Positions 41,601 to 49,800 of a DNA stretch of 64,000 bases are shown here, in pieces. Under the pieces are notes generated by a model. It searched no databases and was not told where the DNA came from. It saw nothing but the letters and a program-made list of their open reading frames with translations. Origin of the DNA: a virus; IMG/VR virus record IMGVR_UViG_3300044546_000330, positions 1-64,000 of that record; one strand, given 5' to 3'. Positions within the stretch are counted from its first letter, which is position 1, and each line of letters begins with the position of its first letter. The position numbers were made by a program, and so were the translations under genes.

Positions 41601-44600
41601 TGCGTTTACTATCTCAGGGGTTAGGTTACCATCTTTCCCTATAGCTTGTACTCTAGGTATGTTGCTAAAGACAGGAGTTGTAGTCTTATCTGAGTGGGCC
41701 ATAGAGATCATGTGCATCAACTTGTGACCCTGGTTTGTAAACATGTTTACTGCTACCAGTAGTTGTTCACGGTCAGACATGTTAGGACGTACTCTACCAA
41801 GTAAAGCATTGTCCATGTTCAGCCCTTCCAAGTAAGACAGGTTAAACTTATTGACATCTAGTTTGCCCATGTAATAAGTACCGCCCCACACACTTTCCTG
41901 TATAGATGTAAAGACTCCGTCTTTGTTAGTCTTAAAAGAACTTACTATGTTAGACAAAGCGCTCGGGTACGAGTAGTCCCAGTTCTGTTTACCCTCTATA
42001 GTAGTGTGTACTGAGTTAAATAGCTTCTCACTATACCTTGATGTAAAACTTGCAAGAACTCCCATAGTCTTTTCTTCTAAGTAGATAGGGTTATTTTCTT
42101 TTACTAAGTTCTCCAACTCTTCTGTTACACTCTCATCTAACTCAGCCCCGTAAGTAACGCCGGCCGCTCTGTTAAAGAAGGCAGAGAATATACCGTTAGA
42201 CTTACCGTTTGTAGTATTAGTAAACTGGCCAAGCCAGTCTGTACTCATTTCCTTATGAGCCATTGACGAAGTAATAAAGTCTACTCTTTGACCATTCTTG
42301 TAATAGTACCCAGCCATGTCATTAAGTACAGGCGTGGACAACTGTATCCCGTGGGCAGCGAACATTCTTTTTAACAGAGCTTTTTGTGTAGCACGTTGTT
42401 GATCTCTTGGAACTCTTGCCTCGCTTGTTTCTTCTTTTATAAGAGCGTCTACTAGATTAATCTGTGCTTCAGGGGATGTATTACCTATAAACAATCTTGC
42501 TGCAGGGTTAGAGATTGCTAAGTCGTTTAAGTACAAGTGTAGCTTTACTGTTAAGTCAAGTACTTCGTTAGGGTTTCTAAAGTCTACTCGTTGGAATAGT
42601 TGCATCATATTAATTACCCCAAGATGATGACGAGCTTGTTCTACGTCAAGTACCTTTTCCCCTGTCTCTCTAACCTTTATCATAGGAGAGACCATCTGTG
42701 CATCTGTCCAAGCTTTTACAATAGTTTGATTCTGTGAATATCGTTGTGCGTTTATGACGCGAGTAGTAAGAAAGTCTTTTCCTCCGTCTGATCCTGAGTC
42801 TGCTCTTAGTACTAGGAATTTGTTATACTGCATACGCATAACCTTAATAAACTCTTTTTGGTTTCGAACGCTAGTCTTTTCTAATCTGTCAGCAAACTCT
42901 TCTAAGTTGGCATCTCTTTGAGAACGTAGAATTGCCAACGCTTCTTCCATACGTAAGTTAGGGATGTCAGCTAAAAGGCCTTGTACATTTTCGTACATAG
43001 TGTCAAACTGAATAAGAGTAGGAATACCAAACTGAGTTTTAGCTGGCAATCGTTTCATCTTACTTCTTAAGGCTGCTTCAAGTTCTGGACCTGTGTACTC
43101 ACTGTGGTACACTACCTTGTTGTTCATCTGCCTAGCCTGTGCAACTGTAAGTGTATCAGGATTGATGTGAGAAATGTCCATTGCGTCAGGCAAGATAGAC
43201 ATGTCTGCCAACTTGTTAACTCCTATGATGTCAAAGTGCTCACGTTCTCCTTGCCCTGCCATAAAGATTTTAAGACGTGCAGTAGCTGAGGATTTGCTAT
43301 TCTTTTCAAAGGAACTATCTTGCCACCCTTTTACAACTTCAGTACGTGTATCCTCTACATTAAACTGAACGTCATCTAAGTTATCTGAGATGTAGTCCTG
43401 TATTTCTTTTTCGTAATCTGTACTCTCCTCAATATTGATTGTCATACCTTCATCTACTTTAACAAAGGTTGGATCTGTTTTCTTAAGGTTGAAGTAAGTC
43501 TTTAGTTTGCTTCGATCAGCAATGTCTATCTTGTACCCAAGTACTGCAAGGTTTTCTAGTACTGAATCAATGAAGGATAACTTGGGGTCAGTGCCATTAA
43601 AAGCAAACGAGTTTACAACGTCTTTCCACATATTACCCATTTCAGTGTTCTCTAAAGCCATACGCTTAGATTCTTTGAGTAACTGTCCGAACAAGTGAGG
43701 TACAGAAATGTTACCGTTTGCCTGATTGTACATTAGATAGAACGTACTAGTAAGTGCGTTAATTAAACCAAGCTGAGCTTCTTTACCGTGCTTCTTGGCA
43801 AAGTAGTCTTCTACTTTACCGTTTTGATCAGTTATACAGATTTCCATCTTAGCACTCATCTTTGCCATCTCAGTTTGATCCAGTCTCCAGGCAAGTCTTG
43901 AATTCTTAAACTCATTTATCTTATCTGTAAAGACCATCAATAGTCTTTCTGTGTTGTTGTTCATCTCAAACAAGAAAGCCGGTGGTAGTTTTAAGTTAGG
44001 AGGAAAGTCATCTCCCATCTTAGTACGAAGATCATCTAGCATTTGAGCGTACTCAGAAGGTTTGATACCTCTTGAGTCTGGCCAATTGTTTACTCGTGGG
44101 TTTTCCCAAGGCACAGTAAAGAGTTGATCAGGTTCGGCAACTGCTGCAGCTACTATCTCTCTTTCTAAAAGTTCTCTTGCTTCCTTTATGTTTTCGTTGG
44201 TAAGGTTCTTTCTGCTTATAGGGTTAGGTGCCTCAGGCATTCTGAGCATAGTTATGCCTGGAACTGCTGTGGATGTTTGAACGGGTTTACTTTCTGCAGT
44301 ACTTTGTAGAGTATTCTGGTATATGTCTCTTATGGCTTGCACAGATTCTGGCGTCATAGTACCGTTATCTTGCCTACTACCTATACCTGCAAAGTTCTTA
44401 TGAAGTGTTGGTACACCTGTTTGTTCGAATGTAGTACCATTCCACTTGTACCATTCATTTGTTTTAGTGTCAAAGACTACAACTTCTTTTCCGTTGGCTA
44501 TCCCCATCTCAACAGCGTAACCAGTTCCACCATCTACAGTAGTACGTACAGCTTTAGAAGTATACCCTTTACTGTTTTTTTCCCCAGGTTGAATAAGTGG

Positions 44601-46817
44601 GGCTATAGCGACTACTTGTGTACTGTTTTTAACTTGATACCAGTTTCGTCCAAGTAAGTTTGCAAACTTGTCGTTCCAAGGTCTACCAAGTACTTTAGCA
44701 GCTGCCTTAGCGTGTACTACTCCTTCAGCAAGTTGAGCATCCGTAAGTTGTACGTTTCCACCGGGTGTTTTAGCATTGGCCCAGTAGTGGTTATGATTTG
44801 TAAAGCCAAACTCTCTCCCTATTGTGTCCCACATCATGTCAGCTCCAATGGCCCCGCCTGAATGGTTTGTAAACTGTGTAGGGTCTACCTTAATTCTTTC
44901 CGGAGTACTAATAGTAGGTATCTCAACAAGCTCTGTTAAGTACTCTATAAGGTCTTGCACAATCTTTAGTTGGTTTGCCTTTAAAGATGCTTGGTTAATA
45001 CTTTTAAAGTTTTTTAGTTGTTCTTCTCTACTTTTTTTTACCCAGTATTTATCATAGGTTACAGGCAGTTCCGCAGTATAGATACTGTCTATAACTTCTT
45101 CCAACTTAGCAACTCTTGTGCTGTCAGGGGACTGTGCACCAGCGTCTAGTGCAAGTGCTCCTTTACCGACAAACTCTTTAAATCCTTCTATATCTTGTTG
45201 AGTTCCTAGTATGTGCGTTTGCTCACTGTCTTTAACTGAGTAGATTTTCTCTCCACTCATTATTTCATTTACGTAGCCATCCCCGCCTTCAAAGCCTTCC
45301 TTTAAGTTTTTTATATTAAGTAGTACAGAGTGTAAGTATTTACCGTACTGAGTATTACCTGGTGTTTTAGAAAAGTCAAATACTCCTCCAGTTTCCTTGT
45401 TTAATCTATTATTATCAAAGTTATCAAACTGTATGTCACTTCTATGATAAACAATATCCTTTATTTGACTATCAGGAAATATAGTATCTAAGTATTGAGA
45501 ATACTCTTCTTGTGTACCAATAGAAGCTAGTTCAGGATTAGACTCAAACAGTTCTGTTACTCCTGGTTTAAGCGGGGCTTTTAGTAAGTTACTTTTAACC
45601 CACTCATAAGTAGGCTCTTGCCCCAAAGTATCCACAGGTATAGAATCTATTATTTCCTGGTAAGATTTGGAGGCTTCAGCATTCTCTTTAAAAGTTTCCA
45701 AAATTTCGGCAGCTACAAAGAAAGCTTGATTGTAAAGTGTAGGGTCTGATTTAGTTATATCTAAAGCAGCTAAAATACTGTCTATGATCTCTTCAAGTAA
45801 ATTTGAGTACTTTACAGAATCCAAAGGAGGTAGAGTGCTGAGTAATTGTATGAACTCTGCATCTGTGTACAAGGCCACAAAAAACTCGTCTATGTTAAGC
45901 AGTGCATAGGCTTCAGGCAATACAGACTTGGCATGTTCAAACAGTTTAGTAAAAGACTTGTTTGTTTCCGTATTACTTCTTAGTTGGTTATGAGATATGG
46001 CATGTAAGATTTCATGTATAATAGTAGGCTCGGAACCCCTCCCTCTGAAAGATGCACCTTCTTTTATTTCTATTCGATTCTCTAAAGGTATAAAGACTGC
46101 AGCAGGATTGTTTATTAAGGTTGAGGTTTCTATAGTTTGCACAAGACTTACTCTCACATTGTTTAAAGCGACAAAAGGAATAAGCTTTTCTGCTACTTTA
46201 GAAAGTGGATGATTGCTTTCAACTATCTTTGTCAGTACGGATACACTGTCTGTTTCGTCACCTTCGTTAAAGTACTTCGCTCTTAGGGCAGTGTCAAAAG
46301 TATTGTAACCTTCGTGGGCTTCGTTAAACAGCTTACCCGTTTCTTCGGCAAGTTCTATTTCATGTGCTTGTTCGTCCGGAGTTAACTCCTTCCACATCTT
46401 ATCAAAGTTTGCTGCGTAGTTTAAGTCGAGGGTAGACTTATCAGATAGTTTAGGTTTCTTTACATATACTACAAACCTGTTTTCTGCAAGTTGGAACGGC
46501 TTGTTTACAAAGTCTTTTCCGTGCTCTCTTACTTGTCTTTCATAGACTAATTGAGCTTCTGCCAAGTTATTACGTTCAAACTTTCCTCTAGTTCTTTCCC
46601 AAAGGTTTACAGCTCTTGTATAAGCTACTTTGTCGTCAGATCCAAAAGTAGCTGCCAGTGCTCCGCCCGTAACAAAGTCTCCGTGCTTGGTAGCAAACTC
46701 ATCAGAATAGATATGAGACATTACCCGGTCTCTTATTTCTTGACCATGATTTTCTAGTAATAAGTCAGCAAGTACAGACTTTTTTCCATTGTAAGACGTA
46801 TAGCAGTTTGAACTCAT
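32676..46817 (-). CDS. Giant virion polyprotein with crAss-like RNA polymerase
   Basis: At 4713 residues this is the largest gene. The RNA polymerase active site is GSDFDVDKL (metal-binding Asp2411, Asp2413, Asp2415), preceded by RIPNQGHNSM at 2372. This matches the single-chain, QDE-1-like virion polymerases of crAss-like phages, which are injected and transcribe early genes. Other parts are a zincin motif HEILH (268-272), an ADP-ribosyltransferase-like polyvalent domain starting VYHRS (near 456) and a SLOG-type nucleotide-binding domain (HSGGAIGAD near 650 to AGIGSRQDNG near 830). A second zincin-like HENLH lies at 3270-3274, followed by long coiled-coil regions and a membrane helix (4585-4602). 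Probably packaged as cargo and possibly processed. Confidence 0.88.
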   Translation of the reverse strand: MSSNCYTSYNGKKSVLADLLLENHGQEIRDRVMSHIYSDEFATKHGDFVTGGALAATFGSDDKVAYTRAVNLWERTRGKFERNNLAEAQLVYERQVREHGKDFVNKPFQLAENRFVVYVKKPKLSDKSTLDLNYAANFDKMWKELTPDEQAHEIELAEETGKLFNEAHEGYNTFDTALRAKYFNEGDETDSVSVLTKIVESNHPLSKVAEKLIPFVALNNVRVSLVQTIETSTLINNPAAVFIPLENRIEIKEGASFRGRGSEPTIIHEILHAISHNQLRSNTETNKSFTKLFEHAKSVLPEAYALLNIDEFFVALYTDAEFIQLLSTLPPLDSVKYSNLLEEIIDSILAALDITKSDPTLYNQAFFVAAEILETFKENAEASKSYQEIIDSIPVDTLGQEPTYEWVKSNLLKAPLKPGVTELFESNPELASIGTQEEYSQYLDTIFPDSQIKDIVYHRSDIQFDNFDNNRLNKETGGVFDFSKTPGNTQYGKYLHSVLLNIKNLKEGFEGGDGYVNEIMSGEKIYSVKDSEQTHILGTQQDIEGFKEFVGKGALALDAGAQSPDSTRVAKLEEVIDSIYTAELPVTYDKYWVKKSREEQLKNFKSINQASLKANQLKIVQDLIEYLTELVEIPTISTPERIKVDPTQFTNHSGGAIGADMMWDTIGREFGFTNHNHYWANAKTPGGNVQLTDAQLAEGVVHAKAAAKVLGRPWNDKFANLLGRNWYQVKNSTQVVAIAPLIQPGEKNSKGYTSKAVRTTVDGGTGYAVEMGIANGKEVVVFDTKTNEWYKWNGTTFEQTGVPTLHKNFAGIGSRQDNGTMTPESVQAIRDIYQNTLQSTAESKPVQTSTAVPGITMLRMPEAPNPISRKNLTNENIKEARELLEREIVAAAVAEPDQLFTVPWENPRVNNWPDSRGIKPSEYAQMLDDLRTKMGDDFPPNLKLPPAFLFEMNNNTERLLMVFTDKINEFKNSRLAWRLDQTEMAKMSAKMEICITDQNGKVEDYFAKKHGKEAQLGLINALTSTFYLMYNQANGNISVPHLFGQLLKESKRMALENTEMGNMWKDVVNSFAFNGTDPKLSFIDSVLENLAVLGYKIDIADRSKLKTYFNLKKTDPTFVKVDEGMTINIEESTDYEKEIQDYISDNLDDVQFNVEDTRTEVVKGWQDSSFEKNSKSSATARLKIFMAGQGEREHFDIIGVNKLADMSILPDAMDISHINPDTLTVAQARQMNNKVVYHSEYTGPELEAALRSKMKRLPAKTQFGIPTLIQFDTMYENVQGLLADIPNLRMEEALAILRSQRDANLEEFADRLEKTSVRNQKEFIKVMRMQYNKFLVLRADSGSDGGKDFLTTRVINAQRYSQNQTIVKAWTDAQMVSPMIKVRETGEKVLDVEQARHHLGVINMMQLFQRVDFRNPNEVLDLTVKLHLYLNDLAISNPAARLFIGNTSPEAQINLVDALIKEETSEARVPRDQQRATQKALLKRMFAAHGIQLSTPVLNDMAGYYYKNGQRVDFITSSMAHKEMSTDWLGQFTNTTNGKSNGIFSAFFNRAAGVTYGAELDESVTEELENLVKENNPIYLEEKTMGVLASFTSRYSEKLFNSVHTTIEGKQNWDYSYPSALSNIVSSFKTNKDGVFTSIQESVWGGTYYMGKLDVNKFNLSYLEGLNMDNALLGRVRPNMSDREQLLVAVNMFTNQGHKLMHMISMAHSDKTTTPVFSNIPRVQAIGKDGNLTPEIVNAVYTLFEGEWLRIKRVQELKRNQGTAGSEAMDDGGERFILFPTLNKESLGKNSMFLFDEQGNVASSLDAGVQSFVKERIAEYLTQIGDEAVQYFKDNGIDHTLIDTKYQKKNYKDLKGKTKNEEILRRTAYEYALNSVLWNASSVVMFMGDPANAWKGNEEKTLAFYSKRLAKDIAPGQQLEFENPLYSHLTITDVTMTYGYAAKFGSNVQSSEATDAQELTTVREHLNVMYKAGKIEEKLYNELIEVLDKDGDFSDEQLQQMIEPMGAMKPVYAGARYENGLIFYDYLKTMSFPLFKEYTKDTELDKLRLLMEGKLPGHETTDGKELYQRCSFKSGSKLGNNPKLVKLFDEDNKFVSPDKDALVRSTRQLDRANFRIQQEVPYDESKTKIGVVTQMDKLIVEGILEMSNFTIDDSGKTYSGQEVRQRKEAIRIAMATRNLKDLYSKLGIKNATEQIEPKKVIELLVDAARAGEFPPNDIALLEGILSETETKIDSKGNPVEVQKDYMAYPLFFHSAVERFEKLLLAQVKKVTEFKMPGKSYVQASSIGMRRLASLSAADRKGIVTIGDYNLDEPLRHMSKDENGNVLPAQVIAPFNFHINGVKQKVSDYLIEGTNQLDMARVPKELLQLVGARIPNQGHNSMIPIEIVGFTPEWMGDLMIVPGAITGQMGSDFDVDKLYTYQRPYWHNPETNSFMEVTSGEKETTDTLQKDYFNIHWGILTHKDMYAKVFSKLDKTDLAKANKKFARGVTGAHTYFSAITQLKTFQSAKDAKSLVGATSLASTQEANLQKFATQGREIKLGNYYTDKEGMVHENPRPLELNGLRLSHLAGEAISRGEDSTDDMSTWYSKHDNITIDQSGAVDNANNRDLDNLNITLATYPAFVAMNMIHQVKEKEPNLGLSKNFQTALSVQEILNDYTREYRKGNDSLSEEYNANLQATIIEGLARDYTAKWKAASALEKKEKNSDEDLVKEIATTNVDERMLVAAFNTSLKEEAKDSLYYTRQLAVLKKFERLLEIGERIRQLQKTLNQDTNGAGPNLVYLLQQEENHEKLGHTTMGKIFIGEHYLTEPEHQLEQMYQMTIPIAKNLLASVFPVDAISSLMSQVAMQQGKVMSELPLKVQLEVLRNFRSFLISTSPAIAMNSTAERLRLLYNTETNKSLAVRVAEYMKENKTNSLINRISTDIAIVGKGPDFITVHNEKSIRATDNQVIEDFAALIQSSNEVERQLGEDLITYTMLLTPQASSTSLASKLPSGVLLGTDISVNLRLSYEMLQATGKVPAGFIDQLYQHMPKLAIKVDSAVFKDSWAQYEVTGRDYPEIIVFKYGQNANLQVVPGDGEQEYTKYISYRSKQEGRTILYRLREAGGTVTYQRVDTLGQDNHVEYDSKVHEINRSVFPENRAGYKFKEATFERQLDSEVEKRIREGSDPNNALSRWNLHIEGGEEIMNRGLELLSTDPLVPSYLRMLAQSLAESTVSAEELEGRQFLGVNTAQPFSYSPTSPIGSSGNFFLQTNTLNLKPTKDIKLAAETTVHENLHTRSVGFLRSMGWLNKDLWWSKYSKDNPNASKAESDKLFAEYQASAQAFIAKHPDLYRKAIELDKLRQQALAKLKAEMEIAQPGKFEEWSNLLKENKSSLPDDVNIRLMYSLSSMEEFVVQVLTQEDLMQFLNSIESTNKAENWIEKLLDAVTSFFAEVVKALEAKGVQYNSTSILKEAVALSYDLSSLQDHNERALERITTTLDDLFAPPAMLFFTEQEASHMKDIIGTTQSKDVSVEDKGTHLILTVGAEAKSIRTDYVDKVLENMYRTLQVMEGAIDRPARTDEDRQRQAEAKLQYHEVKDDYDQLKESNDLEKVIEIGNKQIQWVKNRLTKGNLHMSEVNVAWEVLDTWNSLSEIYKTGFDTTNEDFKLATSSIEGIARELTNRMVQQGMHTVIATGKEVTNIELTPADLGFNLKEIHILQDQLIYLERDANKLMQMYTTFTQYHVQTAEAEKRDLVSILKRFKELVPDEKAYAQFIQTNDANTVFGLVQELHPDWYQALASNRGYLRHRLSELQSMPTDTPDNVRRKRKLAERAFKKYWKESNKTGIAVPIDKILDLATGELRTDAEAQAVLADFYSKTVEESTKKVIEKAQKDYKKYLEIREIKFEELEAGVETDPAMAAFDPATLSAEDQINWANMTPDEQLVYMANHVKTRIENEKARQKISWESRNSPVSFLNTEPSTSQKEERVYAHNGRFKAWFAPKRLASNLDSKYEKIRANNNLSEAYDILTELSQKFRDYLPATLAESLHENFLPIVGIDQMAAASNFLSNFKTSAVGQKALEKLSVTKDQMDKVRGSKLKVKYAGAAPREETIDAAGNKVKGRVLTEEISHDLPRIFEMFGNMAIHYKNMYPVKEVGDVITRLVKEENNERLKDGKKGLTNLLSLMEYYQDMLVYQKPTEVQGVGTTPVYSANVRENKKLTRELAELVKRVPVLRSKILDEHANTGVNPYDNPNHPLVKELEMVENRVEEIRSKARYIAASKIADVTIGLQQLKSMSYNPLSAVSNFTYGYMAAMIHARGFRVGEDGFTKGNGDFAVEHLKLAFKMMKGNVSRSWLKAFGYEGGDVAKKCAAIIQRVGSIEALIDTAYGKTNLVEEKSNTAQFFHPFAAQKSGDFLTKGSCIIARTLNVPIKVLVDGEEKTIRLFDALNENGEWDAAKYGENKAWSSQDNRSEQTEWNKFTLRARMIQVIIFGAQDKFMPQHIKEDMFGRLLGQFKASWIPEGIKTRWGSDQGYSEVLERNVEGRYRTMLRMPGLGVPMLLQQAFSVMTGTNPLDSGQIWRTVDGERQLVDLQEHEKENMRRNLAGMAYTAFILASYYLLKAALPDDEEMKKRRRLGKDHTAIQRMTINMLYRTYQDLAIYSSPDVFDQLTGNPVPSWSVVRDALAVPKAWYKFSTDEGYHWDKAVLKTTKALPIVNNVNKLNQYATTDLSSAVR

Positions 46818-46823
46818 ATTGTG

Positions 46824-49800
46824 TTAGCACCGTTTAAATGGATTGAAACCTTCAGGCGGGTGTGTAACTTGAATACGTCTAAAGTAATCAAACATTTCCT
46901 GGGGTGTAATACCATTCCTTTCGGATTGTGGTGTAAAGTTATACATCTCTGTTAAACTCTCCAAAGAAACTGCAGGAACCTTTTGAGTACCTACAGTTTT
47001 AGTACTAGTTTTAGGCATTTCGACAGACGGTGACATGCTCCCAACGTCTAATCCTAACCCTGCGCCAAACCCGCCCTCTACATCAACTGCTTCATCTTCT
47101 ACAGTTGTTGGCGTGTTAGCTACTTCTCCATCAGGGATAACAGTACTTGGTCGATTGTTTAACGCAAGTATAGGATCAGTGTCGTACTCTATTATAGGGT
47201 TGGCCCCGTAATAGAACTCTTTGTGAGTTTTACCGTTGGCGTCAGTAACATCTACTCCACCGTCTATGTAGTTAATTGGTACAATAGGACTTACAAGATG
47301 AGTACTTATAAAGTCGTTGTAAGAAGAGTGCTTAATAGCTCTCCACTTAGTTCCGTCGTATATGAACTCGTTTATTTCTGAAGGGTCGTTAAGCCCAATC
47401 ATCTGTCTTACAGGGGAAGTAAATGCTACACCTCTATACCTGTTGTCGAATAACGTAGCTACTGCTTTTTTAGAATCTCTAGTTAGTTTACCCGTGGCAT
47501 CTACAGCCATTGTCCAACTTTGAGTACCGGCGTCATCTGTGTAAGAGATTACTATGTTTTCACCTACAGAACGTAACTGCAGTCCTTCACCTACTTCAGT
47601 ACTAAAGTAAGTGTAATACTGACTTACAAAGTTTCTTAATCCGTCTTTAGTAAGTTTCCCGTTAGTGTCAGTTAGGAAGTTAAACCCTAATGCTTTAAGG
47701 GCTTTCATCTCTGCTTCATCATGCTGTAAGTAAAGTTCTAGTACTCTATTAAAAGTTTGAAAGGAAGTATCATCTGATTTACTTGATAGCTTGCTTCCTT
47801 TTAAAGGAACAAGAGTTCTAGCGCCGTTAGCCATTCTTACTAAAGCCACTACTCTACCGTCTAGATTTTCTATACCCTCTTGGTCTATACTGTTTAGCAT
47901 GCCTGGTAAATTCTCAACACCAATTAAACTTTTACCTCTTACTAAGACCATAGGAACTTGTGAAACTTTTCTAGACCCTTGAACTACATTACTTTCCTTG
48001 AGTACTATAGAAGCTTTAATCCCGTTGTTAGGAGCGTAAACGTACTTACCCGGTCCTTTAGTTTTAACTTTTGTTTTAGTTTCAGTCTCTCCTCTGTTGT
48101 GCGCTTTAGCTAATGCCATTCTATAGGAGAACATATCAGCGGATTGTTTTGCTACGTTGTTCTCTTCTTTGATATTACCTTCTGCGTCCCGTAGTACGTT
48201 TACAGTGTTGTACCAAGCATCTTCTAAAGGCTTGCCATCAGCGTCCACTGCTAAAGGATCTTTTCTTTCTATCCAGTTTACAGTGTGCAACCATTGCGGA
48301 GTTTCTCCATCTGCAGTGACTATCTTTATAGGCATATTACCTATAGCTTCAGGGTTGTCAGTGTCAATAGTACCGTCAGGTCTTAGGTAAGACTTTACCT
48401 CTCCTTTACTTGTTAAGTAATGTCCGGCCGGTATATCCACTTGCTGTATTGCAGAAGGTTTAAGACTGCCTGTTTTGGCATCAACTATCTGAGGAGTATA
48501 CTGTACTGTGCCACTGTAGGTTAAGTCAATACTAATAGTTACTGGAGTATTGGCAGTAAGTTGGTCATGTTGTACTACTTTCTTGCTAGCAGTCTCTTCC
48601 CAAAGAGAAGTACTTTCTCTTCGTACTTTGTTATCTGCCCATCTTTTCTCAAAGAAAACTGTGGACCGCGATGCTCCAGAGGAAGCTGAGTTTACTTGCT
48701 TAAATCCTTCCACTCCACCTTTCTCATCCGGGTCTTCTATAGTAGTAGCTGATAAGTCAGGTTCTAAAAAGTTGTCAGGGCTTTGCGCCATTATTGTAGC
48801 GGCAAAGTCTAGAGGTTCAGGTATATTCTGTATGGCCTCTTCGCCCTCTTCAATAGTTTCTGCTAGTTCTGTAAGAACCACACCTTGTGCTTCTAGCATA
48901 GCTTTTACAGCAGTCATTAGTTTAGCACTGTCATCTGAGGACAAGTTTATGCCATCTCTGGTAAACGCTCCTAGTGAAAACTCTTTTGTAGTTCTTACTT
49001 CTTCCACAACAACTAGTATCTCAGCCTGCTTTGCTGGGTACTTCTGTAGCTCAGCTATAAAGCCTTGTATAGCAATCTCTAGTTTAGACGGGCCAGTAGG
49101 TGTTACAGGTGGAGCTAATGGCGCCGGGGTATGAGGCATAGTAGTAGAGTTCTCAAGTCTGTATATGTACTCTGTGTACGTATTTATTTGCTTCGTTAAG
49201 AAGTCTGCCTCTGCTTTTAACTTGGCAACACTTTTCATCAAGTCTTGTACCTCTCCTACAGGGTCTGCACTGTTGAGCTTTATAACCCCTATCAACTGGC
49301 TCAGTTGGTTTAACTCGTCGTGTATTTTACCCAGTCTAGTAGCTAACTTTGTTGACTCAGCTGTAAACTTTCTTTGCAATCTTTCTCGTACAGTTTTATT
49401 GTACTTCTGTATCTGAGATTCATTATCCAGTACTTCTTTGACGTTTCTATTAGCCGAGTCTCTTTGCTTCTTTAACTTCTCTCCTAACTTATCATAGAAC
49501 TTTGTTGTGTTCTTCATGATAGTTGACAAGGTAGCAGACTTGGTAATAGTCTCGTGCACTCCTTTAAGTATGTCAAGTCTGTTCTCTTCGTCAGAGATAT
49601 GTTCTACAAGCGCCTTTTGGTACAAAGAGTCTTGTTGCTTTTCCATCAGTTCTTTAAAGTAATCTTCAGTTTTACCCTCTGGATTCTTTTCCGACCAGGC
49701 AGCGAATTCCTCAGTTCCTAAGTTCTGCTTTTGAAGTTCTTCGTACTCTGCATTGTCCTTATCTATTTTTTCTTTTACAGCTTTGGTAAGTCTCTCACTA

